DNA of 5,250 nucleotides from an uncultured Clostridia bacterium (GTDB lineage Bacteria > Bacillota > Clostridia > Lachnospirales > Lachnospiraceae): contig CAMWWR010000168.1 in assembly GCA_947178045.1 (NCBI GenBank), positions 1 through 5,250 on the forward strand. The letters run 5' to 3'. This document shows, piece after piece, positions 1 through 4,906 of this stretch. Both the position numbers and the translations under genes were made by a program. The notes below the pieces were generated by a model. It worked only from the letters and a program-made list of their open reading frames with translations, searched no databases and was not told the DNA's origin. How positions within the stretch are numbered: the first letter of the stretch is position 1; each line of letters starts with the position of its first letter.

Positions 1-882
1 CGCCTCCACCCGCGAAAGCTCCTCCTGATTGTCAAAGCCCGTGACCGCGACGTCCTCCGGCACCGATAGCCCCCTGGCGCGCAGCGCCCGGACCATCAGG
101 ATGGCGATCGCGTCGTTTGCGCACACGATCGCGTCCGGCATACACGCAAGGCCGTCCAGATATCCCGCCACTTCCTCCTCGATATAGTAGCGCTTCTCCG
201 TATGCTCCGTGGCGGCAATCCCCCTCTCCTCCGGAATGCCGTTGTCCTTCAGCGCCGCGAGATAGCCCAGATAGCGATCCTTGATGGAGCGGCAGTAGGT
301 GATATCCCCGATAAAGCCGATGCGCCACAGCCCCTGATCAATCAGTCTCTGCACCAGTCTGCGCACGCTCTCCTGTCCCTCCGAGATCACAACATCAAGC
401 CCCCTTCTGCGGTCTGCGTCCGCCGGGCAGTCAAGGCTCACCACCGGCAGCCCCCGCTTCAGAATCTCGGCCAGATACCGGTCAGAAAAGACGCTGATCA
501 GAAGAACACCGTCGATGTTTTCCTGAAAATCCGCCGGCAGCGCCAGCCGGCGCTCCTCCTCCTCGCTGATAAAGTTAAACCGCAGCCTGCAGCCGCTCTG
601 GTTGGCCGCGTCGGAGATCCCCATGATGATGCTGTTCCAGAATACCGAGATCTCACGCCTTGCCAGCACGATGATCGTCCTCGCCTCCGTCTGGCTCCCC
701 CGCAGCCTGAACTCGCTCAGTGCAGCCGGAGAAACCTTTTGATACCCCATCTCGCACGCTTTCTCGATCACCATACAGCGCGTCTCGTACGCCACCGTAT
801 CGCTGTTGTTGAGCGCGCGGGCCACCGTATTTCTCGACAGATTCAGCGCGCGGGCCACATCCTGAATGGTTACCTTTTTCAC
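1..882 (-). CDS. LacI-family transcriptional regulator (C-terminus cut by window edge)
   Basis: This is a DNA-binding repressor or activator of the LacI/GalR family, cytoplasmic, probably responding to a sugar or related small ligand that cannot be named from sequence. The 294 visible residues start with a GTG codon. An in-frame TAG at 901-903 and the ribosome binding site just upstream leave no better start. Residues 4-47 form the LacI helix-turn-helix (VTIQDVARALNLSRNTVARALNN, written here only as its pattern V-T-I-x-D-V-A then S-R-N-T-V). Residues from about 69 onward match the periplasmic-binding-protein-like ligand domain, with recognisable 'DGVLLIS', 'GFIGD', 'DAIVCANDAIA' and 'VAVTGFDN' motifs. 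Family members are about 330-340 residues, so roughly 40 residues are missing beyond the left edge. The hinge after Tyr47 lacks the usual Pro-Asn pair. It has its own promoter and is not co-transcribed with the lipoprotein gene, which ends in a terminator. Target genes are probably outside the window. Confidence 0.95.
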   Translation of the reverse strand, partial: MKKVTIQDVARALNLSRNTVARALNNSDTVAYETRCMVIEKACEMGYQKVSPAALSEFRLRGSQTEARTIIVLARREISVFWNSIIMGISDAANQSGCRLRFNFISEEEERRLALPADFQENIDGVLLISVFSDRYLAEILKRGLPVVSLDCPADADRRRGLDVVISEGQESVRRLVQRLIDQGLWRIGFIGDITYCRSIKDRYLGYLAALKDNGIPEERGIAATEHTEKRYYIEEEVAGYLDGLACMPDAIVCANDAIAILMVRALRARGLSVPEDVAVTGFDNQEELSRVEA

Positions 883-887
883 GGCTT

Positions 888-896
888 CTCCCCCCT
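888..896 (-). promoter_or_regulatory. Ribosome binding site of the lacI-family gene
   Basis: On the minus strand this reads AGGGGGGAG, placed 5 bases before the GTG at 882. It supports the non-ATG start, which simple ATG-only ORF calling would miss. Confidence 0.7.
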
Positions 897-937
897 TCCG
901 CTACCGCGCGGATACAAGAGTCCGCCGTTCGCTCAAA

Positions 938-958
938 TATGCAAATTCATTTTGCATA
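938..958. promoter_or_regulatory. Operator-like palindrome in the leader of the LacI-family gene
   Basis: Perfect 8-base arms TATGCAAA and TTTGCATA are separated by 5 bases (TTCAT), giving a 21-base site centred about 66 bases upstream of the GTG and downstream of the predicted transcription start. Size, symmetry and position fit a binding site for autoregulation by a dimeric repressor. It does not have the central CG typical of many LacI-family operators, so the identity of the binding protein is an inference. Confidence 0.5.
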
Positions 959-1025
959 ATTTTGTCATCTGCATACTCTGCGGGTTTTCCGGCACCCCTG
1001 CAAAATAGCATTTTCTAATGAGAAT

Positions 1026-1054
1026 ATTTTAACACATCACCCTGCGCTTTTCAA
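1026..1054 (-). promoter_or_regulatory. Sigma-A type promoter for the LacI-family gene
   Basis: On the minus strand there is a -35 box TTGAAA (1049-1054), a 17-base spacer, and a -10 box TAAAAT (1026-1031) preceded by TGT, which makes an extended -10 (TGnTAAAAT). The expected transcription start is near 1018-1020, giving a leader of about 135 bases before the GTG. It lies between the upstream terminator and the gene, so the regulator is its own transcription unit. Confidence 0.75.
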
Positions 1055-1086
1055 GTGGCTTTTATGCTTTTTTCACAAAAAAGAAA

Positions 1087-1153
1087 AATTCATGAATTAT
1101 CGTGCACTATTTTGCACCATTCACCACTTTTCAATTGCACAATTTCAATGCAC
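1087..1153. other. Palindrome and TGCAC repeat cluster upstream of the promoter
   Basis: The perfect 12-base palindrome AATTCATGAATT lies at 1087-1098. It is followed by four copies of TGCAC at 1103, 1113, 1136 and 1149. On the minus strand the last two form a near-tandem pair, GTGCATTGAAATT and GTGCAATTGAAAA. The cluster lies upstream of the -35 box in the position expected of an activator or second operator. The elements are short and AT-rich, so this is only a candidate regulatory region. Confidence 0.35.
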
Positions 1154-1268
1154 AAACACAGAAAAAGCAAGGCATCCTCACCCTCCCGCCGCATGCGCAA
1201 ACCGGGAATTTTAAGCCGGCAGCGCGCTTTTTCTGCAAAAGACTTCTATAAATAAAGGGCTGCACAGC

Positions 1269-1319
1269 AAAAAAATTCCGTGCACCAAAAGCACAATACT
1301 TCTGGCGCACGGAATTTTT
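1269..1319 (-). terminator. Rho-independent terminator of the PepSY lipoprotein gene
   Basis: A perfect 13-base inverted repeat (AAAAATTCCGTGC at 1271-1283, GCACGGAATTTTT at 1307-1319) extends inward by 8 more pairs (1284-1291 with 1299-1306), leaving a 7-base loop. Two of the inner pairs are G-U wobbles only when read as minus-strand RNA; on the plus strand they would be A-C mismatches. The minus-strand 3' arm runs into seven U residues (1275 down to 1269). It starts 57 bases after the lipoprotein stop codon. Because the outer stem is A/U flanked it may also stop plus-strand transcripts, but the wobble polarity favours the minus strand. Confidence 0.9.
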
Positions 1320-1376
1320 CATCCGCCGCTGTTTTTCCCGCACAATATTCCTGTCGGAATCCCTTCTCCGGTTCGC

Positions 1377-2615
1377 TCAATGATGGTGGTGATGATGATC
1401 CCCGCAGTAAAAATCATCATCAATTTCCCTCTCGAGTATCATTCCGTTCGACACCGCAATCTTATACTCGTACTCCGCACTTCCGGCCTCAAACTCGATC
1501 TCGTAGACCGGTATCCCGTCCTCATAATCCAGCTTGACCTGCAGTCTCCGCAGCTCACTCACGGCCACGCCCGCATCCTTTGCCGCGATTCCGACTGCCT
1601 CATCCTGCGTAAGTCCTGCGGACGGCTGTGCTCCCGTGGCGGCTGTTGGATCTGACGGTGTGGACACTGTTCCACTGCCGGACGCCGCGCCGGTCGAGCC
1701 GGAAGTTCCGCCGGTTCCGACAGCTCCGCTTCCGGATGTACCTGTACCAGATATTCCGCTCTGCGTACCGCCGATCTGCTCCATATCCCTTTTCCGTATC
1801 GTTCCGTCCGACACCGCGATCTCGTACTCGTATTCTGTACTTCCGACCTCAAACTCGATCTCGTAGACCTGTATCCCATCCTCGTAGTCCAGTTTAACCT
1901 GCAGTCTCCGCAGTTCACTCACGGCCACACCCGCATCCTTTGCCGCGATTCCGACTGCCTCGTCCTGCGTGAGTCCCGCGGGCGGCTGTGTTCCCGCAGC
2001 TGCTGTTGGATCTGACGGCACGGATACTGTTCCACTGCCGGACGCCACGCCGGTCGAGCCGGAAGTCCCGCCGGTTCCGACAACTCCACCTCCGGACGTA
2101 CCGGACGGCGCAGACGGAGACACGGCCGCAGCCGGCTCCGTAGTTGTCTCCGGCACTGCAGTCGCCGTCGGCGCGGTGTTCCCGGCCTCCTCCTGTCCCT
2201 GTGTGTTTTCAGCCGTGGAAATAGCATCGACCGACTTTTCCAGTATTGTTCCGTCCGATGCTTCTATTCGGTAGCGGTACTCCCGGTCCGCCGTGCGAAA
2301 CGATACCTCATACTGTCTGCCCTCTCCCTCCGACTCCAGCAGCACCCGAAGATTTTGAACCTGATCCTCTGCAACCCCGGCATTCTGCCGCGCAATTTCC
2401 GTCACCTCATCCATCGACAGACCGCTATATTTATTTTGTTGTACCTGCGTCTCCGTCGGCACTACAGGCGGCTCCGTCGCCTCCGCGGCATTATTCCCGA
2501 CGGCCTCCCCCGACGGCCGGATATCCGTATCCGATTCTTCATCCCGGGTTCCGCAGCCCGCCGACATTGCTGTGATAATGCAAATGAATGCTATTAAGAA
2601 CGCTCTTGCTTTCAT
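1377..2615 (-). CDS. Triple-PepSY-domain lipoprotein with natural C-terminal hexahistidine
   Basis: This is a 412-residue secreted protein anchored to the outer face of the membrane. The N-terminus (MKAR, hydrophobic stretch 5-19, lipobox M-S-A-G-C with the acylated Cys at 21) is a lipoprotein signal peptide. A Ser at the -3 position is acceptable but not the commonest residue. An acidic, Pro/Thr-rich spacer is followed by PepSY domains at about 64-130, 214-277 and 334-397, each starting 'GL(S/T)xDEx' and ending with a Y-x-Y-x-I-x-x-S-x-G-x-I strand. Domains two and three plus their Gly/Ser/Thr linkers are an 89-of-102-identical duplication; domain one is divergent. The protein ends Asp-Asp-Asp-Phe-Tyr-Cys-Gly-Asp-His6-stop. 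PepSY domains are thought to inhibit or regulate peptidases in the cell envelope; no enzyme motif is visible, and the exact role here is unknown. I chose the ATG at 2615 over one at 2675 because AAGGAGGT lies 7 bases before it and the 2675 codon overlaps the promoter. The gene has its own promoter and terminator. Confidence 0.93.
   Translation of the reverse strand: MKARAFLIAFICIITAMSAGCGTRDEESDTDIRPSGEAVGNNAAEATEPPVVPTETQVQQNKYSGLSMDEVTEIARQNAGVAEDQVQNLRVLLESEGEGRQYEVSFRTADREYRYRIEASDGTILEKSVDAISTAENTQGQEEAGNTAPTATAVPETTTEPAAAVSPSAPSGTSGGGVVGTGGTSGSTGVASGSGTVSVPSDPTAAAGTQPPAGLTQDEAVGIAAKDAGVAVSELRRLQVKLDYEDGIQVYEIEFEVGSTEYEYEIAVSDGTIRKRDMEQIGGTQSGISGTGTSGSGAVGTGGTSGSTGAASGSGTVSTPSDPTAATGAQPSAGLTQDEAVGIAAKDAGVAVSELRRLQVKLDYEDGIPVYEIEFEAGSAEYEYKIAVSNGMILEREIDDDFYCGDHHHHHH
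1425..1742 (-). repeat. Second copy of the linker-PepSY tandem duplication
   Basis: This encodes residues 292-397 of the lipoprotein (Gly/Ser/Thr linker plus third PepSY domain). It aligns without gaps to 1785-2102 at an offset of exactly 360 bases. Compared over residues 292-393, 13 positions differ; several are Val/Ala/Thr exchanges, and one changes Glu265 to Lys385. Confidence 0.92.
1785..2102 (-). repeat. First copy of the linker-PepSY tandem duplication
   Basis: This encodes residues 172-277 (linker plus second PepSY domain) and is the in-frame partner of 1425-1742. The whole-number-of-codons period and the high nucleotide similarity indicate a recent duplication or continuing recombination between copies. 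The first PepSY domain (residues about 64-130) is too divergent to belong to the same event. Confidence 0.92.
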
Positions 2616-2622
2616 GGTCCCG

Positions 2623-2630
2623 ACCTCCTT
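2623..2630 (-). promoter_or_regulatory. Consensus ribosome binding site of the PepSY lipoprotein gene
   Basis: The minus strand reads AAGGAGGT, a full match to the anti-Shine-Dalgarno core, 7 bases before the ATG at 2615. It decides the start in favour of the Met that begins the signal peptide. Confidence 0.92.
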
Positions 2631-2646
2631 AAAAGATTCTCTCCGC

Positions 2647-2675
2647 ATTCTATCACATTTTATAATGAAATTCAA
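2647..2675 (-). promoter_or_regulatory. Sigma-A type promoter of the PepSY lipoprotein gene
   Basis: On the minus strand there is a -35 box TTGAAT (2670-2675), a 17-base spacer, and a -10 box TAGAAT (2647-2652) preceded by TGA, giving an extended -10. The expected start of transcription is near 2640, about 25 bases before the start codon, with the ribosome binding site inside that short leader. The lipoprotein can therefore be expressed independently of the transporter. Confidence 0.8.
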
Positions 2676-2764
2676 TTACCGTGTCCCGGGATTTCCCCGG
2701 CTTTTCTCCAAAACTCAGGAGTCAGACGCTTCGGCAGCTTTCTCACAAAGCGAACCGGAGTCCT
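2676..2764 (-). other. Spacer after the permease gene with weak hairpins and no U-run
   Basis: Two short inverted repeats lie between the permease stop and the lipoprotein promoter: GCTTT/AAAGC around CTCAC (2737-2751) and CCGGG/CCCGG around a 5-base loop (2686-2700). Neither is followed by a run of T on the minus strand. I do not call a terminator, so some read-through from the transporter operon into the lipoprotein gene is possible. Confidence 0.45.
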
Positions 2765-4825
2765 CTATCGGTCGCCGCTTCCTCCACTCACAATCGTATA
2801 GTACGAGCGCGAGGTGATCCGATAGGCAAATACATAGAGCAGCGCGAACAATCCGAAAGAGGCAAGCGTCACCAGAATCAGCAGCGTCAGGTTGGTCAGG
2901 CCAAACATCAGCAGACATTTCTGAATCATCGGAAAGGCGAACGCCAGATGGAGCCCTGCTGCCGCAAGCGGCAGGAAAAACACAGTAATCACCTGCGAAT
3001 TCACGCTCTTTCGGATCTCCCGCTTTGTCATCCCGACCTTTTGCATGATCTCAAATCTGGACTGATCCTCATAGCCCTCGGAAATTTGTTTATAGTACAT
3101 AATAAGCACTGCGGCAAAGACAAAGACGATCCCAAGCAGGATGCCGAGGAAAAACAGCCCGCCGTACAGGGCGAAAAAGCTCGCTCTTCCCCTCGCACGG
3201 CTCTCCAGCTGCACCGAGGCAAAGCTCTCTTTCTTCTCCTCGCTGTTTTTTATATCGTACTCGCGTATCTGCTTTTTAAGCTCGTCGTATATCTCGATCT
3301 GCTCCTCCTCCGTCCCGCCTGTGTCAAACGCATAATGCCACTTCAGATCAAATGCCCTTTCCCCGGCAAAATCCACAAGCCCCGAAAATTCCCCGACCAC
3401 CTCCTCAAAATCCGCTATAATCAGAAAAAGAGAGGGAATGACCTGCTCCGCATCCTCCGCATTATCAACAAAGTCTTCCACCGTCCTCCTGACCACAAAC
3501 GGCTCGCTCCCGCCGATGGAAACACTGTCTCTTTTATAGGTTTCCTTCGTCGTATAGACGAGCGCTTCCCGGCCGGAAAGCTCCTCCTGCGCTCCCATCA
3601 GACGGTTGTAGTCCTCCAGCGGCACAATATAGATCTGCCATACGTCCCTGTAATTCCCCCGAAACGCGTACACGCCCGGATCCTCCGTCCGGAATACGCC
3701 GTCCTGCTCACAGGCAGTCATTCCGGCGATCCGGTAATCCAGCACATTTTCCGCCGTCCTGCCGTACTGCGAAAGCACCTGCTCCGAAAGCTCCCGAAGC
3801 TTCTTTGATTCCCCGCCGGAAAGCATTTCTGCCTCGCTCGCGCGTGCCGTCATGTTCAGATGCCTCGGATAGCGCGTGTGCAGGCTGTCCTCCGCGCCGA
3901 TGTAGAGGCAGACAGTCGAGGATACCATGACCAGCACCATTGTACAGAGAATGCAGATCGAGGCCAGCCCCGCGCCGTTGCGCCGCATCCGGTACACCAT
4001 GGACGAGACGGAAACAAAATGGTTCGTCCGGTAATAGTACCTCTTGTTTTTCTGCAGACAGCGGCATATTGTAACCGAGCCGGAAATAAAGAGCAGGTAG
4101 GTCGCAACGATCACCATGATTACGGCGACAAAAAACAGCAGCACGACCTCAAGCGGATCTTCCAGCGTCACCGCAAGATAATATGCGCCCGCGAGCAGCG
4201 CCGCTCCGGCGACAGCGAAGAGCCAGTTCGCACGCGGCGGTCTCTCACCGGTATTCTCGCTGTGCAGCAGCTCAATCGGGTTCGCAAAATGCAGCTGTCT
4301 CAGCGCGTTTGCCAGGATCAGCGCAAAAATTATGCCGAACAGAACAACGGTCTTCCCGAGGCCGCCCGTGTCGATCGCCATGGTAAACACCGCATCCGCC
4401 TTCAGAATATTCACGATGCAGAGCTCCGCGAGCTTTGAGAACAGGATTCCGCCCAGGCCTCCCGCGCCCAGCGAAAGCCCGGCAATCATCAGCGTCTCCC
4501 ACAGGAGCACGCGCGCGATATTCCATTTTCCCATGCCGAGGATGTTGTACAGTCCAAACTCCTTTTTTCTTCTGCGCATCAGAAAGGAATTGGTATAGAA
4601 CAGAAAAATTGCCGCAAAGACCCCGATCACGCCGCAGCCGAGCGACAGCAGCTGCTGTATCATATCGCCGCCCCGGCAGCTGCCGAGATATTCGCTCGAC
4701 GCGAGAAACGACACGATATAGAACATCATCACCATCCCGGCGCAGGTCAGAATATACGGCAGATAGAGCCGCCCGTTTTTCCGGATGCCGGTCCATGCCA
4801 GCCTCGGATATATATTATGCTTCAT
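2765..4825 (-). CDS. BceB/FtsX-type ABC transporter permease
   Basis: This is an integral membrane permease of a BceAB-type exporter, the family that removes or senses cell-wall-active peptide antibiotics such as bacitracin, often with a two-component system (none visible here). The 686 residues fit the family length. About ten membrane segments can be seen, near 22-41, 59-82, 104-129, 156-176, 201-221, 225-250, 285-309, 549-577, 611-634 and 638-670. The large segment at about 310-547 is the outside domain between helices seven and eight that is characteristic of the family and thought to bind the peptide or its lipid target. Family hallmarks include 'RRRKKEFGLYNILGM' after helix two, 'FVSVSSMVYRM' before helix seven, 'DSLHTRYPR' after it, and 'GYEDQSRFEIMQKVGM' after helix eight. 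I chose the ATG at 4825 because GAGGT precedes it by 9 bases; an ATG at 4834 abuts that motif. The substrate is unknown. Confidence 0.94.
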   Translation of the reverse strand: MKHNIYPRLAWTGIRKNGRLYLPYILTCAGMVMMFYIVSFLASSEYLGSCRGGDMIQQLLSLGCGVIGVFAAIFLFYTNSFLMRRRKKEFGLYNILGMGKWNIARVLLWETLMIAGLSLGAGGLGGILFSKLAELCIVNILKADAVFTMAIDTGGLGKTVVLFGIIFALILANALRQLHFANPIELLHSENTGERPPRANWLFAVAGAALLAGAYYLAVTLEDPLEVVLLFFVAVIMVIVATYLLFISGSVTICRCLQKNKRYYYRTNHFVSVSSMVYRMRRNGAGLASICILCTMVLVMVSSTVCLYIGAEDSLHTRYPRHLNMTARASEAEMLSGGESKKLRELSEQVLSQYGRTAENVLDYRIAGMTACEQDGVFRTEDPGVYAFRGNYRDVWQIYIVPLEDYNRLMGAQEELSGREALVYTTKETYKRDSVSIGGSEPFVVRRTVEDFVDNAEDAEQVIPSLFLIIADFEEVVGEFSGLVDFAGERAFDLKWHYAFDTGGTEEEQIEIYDELKKQIREYDIKNSEEKKESFASVQLESRARGRASFFALYGGLFFLGILLGIVFVFAAVLIMYYKQISEGYEDQSRFEIMQKVGMTKREIRKSVNSQVITVFFLPLAAAGLHLAFAFPMIQKCLLMFGLTNLTLLILVTLASFGLFALLYVFAYRITSRSYYTIVSGGSGDR

Positions 4826-4834
4826 TCTTTTCAT

Positions 4835-4839
4835 ACCTC
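4835..4839 (-). promoter_or_regulatory. Ribosome binding site of the permease gene, deciding its start
   Basis: The minus-strand GAGGT touches the ATG at 4834 with no spacing but is 9 bases from the ATG at 4825. The usual spacing therefore points to 4825, making the protein three residues shorter than the longest frame. Confidence 0.55.
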
Positions 4840-4846
4840 ATTTTCC

Positions 4847-4876
4847 GCGGGGCCGCCGCAAAATGCCGTTCCCCGC
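4847..4876 (-). other. Possible stem-loop between the ATPase and permease genes
   Basis: GCGGGG (4847-4852) can pair with CCCCGC (4871-4876) around an 18-base loop, in the gap between the two transporter genes. It ends 7 bases before the GAGGT motif on the transcript. There is no T-run, so it is not a terminator; it could affect mRNA stability or relative expression, or mean nothing. Confidence 0.25.
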
Positions 4877-4906
4877 AATATAGGATCCGTACAGACCGCA
4901 TTTCGC

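Larger units (their letters stand above)
883..1376. other. 494-base non-coding region: terminator plus regulatory region of the LacI-family gene
   Basis: No credible gene was found here on either strand. Short open frames (plus 1055-1255, minus 1131-1343) run across the promoter or the terminator and have no family resemblance. From right to left the region holds a small hairpin (ATTCC/GGAAT, 1347-1360) just after the lipoprotein stop, the strong terminator 1269-1319, and about 110 bases with no assigned function (1155-1265). It then holds a cluster of TGCAC elements with a palindrome (1087-1153), a consensus-like promoter (1026-1054), and a leader of roughly 135 bases containing an operator-like palindrome (938-958). 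A leader this long leaves room for extra control, but I see no recognisable riboswitch fold. Confidence 0.75.

Noticed and set aside
202..1008. Long plus-strand open frame of 268 codons opposite the regulator
   Set aside because: It is antisense to a clear LacI-family protein, crosses its start region, has a basic, Pro/Gln/Arg-rich composition, and resembles no family. It is a by-product of GC-rich codon use on the minus strand.
1055..1343. Short open frames at plus 1055-1255 and minus 1131-1343
   Set aside because: They run across the regulator promoter and the terminator hairpin respectively, lack supporting ribosome binding sites, and encode unremarkable basic or Cys-rich peptides.
1377..1436. 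Cloning-vector contamination as the source of the His6 and the nearby XhoI site (CTCGAG, 1432-1437)
   Set aside because: The His run is continuous with a native PepSY frame, is preceded by a non-vector Asp-Asp-Asp-Phe-Tyr-Cys-Gly-Asp stretch, and is followed by a natural terminator. CTCGAG encodes Leu-Glu at a normal position in the domain and is not adjacent to the His codons as in expression vectors.
2616..2675. Upstream ATG at 2675 as the lipoprotein start (20 more residues)
   Set aside because: It would overlap the -35 box, has no good ribosome binding site, and would put charged residues ahead of a complete lipoprotein signal peptide.
2686..2751. Terminator between the permease and lipoprotein genes
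   Set aside because: Two small GC or mixed stems are present but neither is followed by a T-run on the transcribed strand, so the evidence does not reach a terminator call.
1366..2760. A 12-base inverted repeat (AGCGAACCGGAG) at 1366-1377 and 2749-2760 flanking the lipoprotein gene, as mobile-element ends
   Set aside because: About one match of this length is expected by chance in a window of this size. There is no transposase, no target-site duplication, and one copy overlaps the stop codon.
2681..3808. Plus-strand open frame of 375 codons opposite the permease
   Set aside because: It lies almost wholly antisense to a recognisable BceB-type permease, shows no domain, and its composition is that of a reversed hydrophobic gene.
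3860..4438. Plus-strand open frame of 192 codons
   Set aside because: It is also antisense to the permease, rich in Arg, Gln and His, without a ribosome binding site that I can see or any family resemblance.
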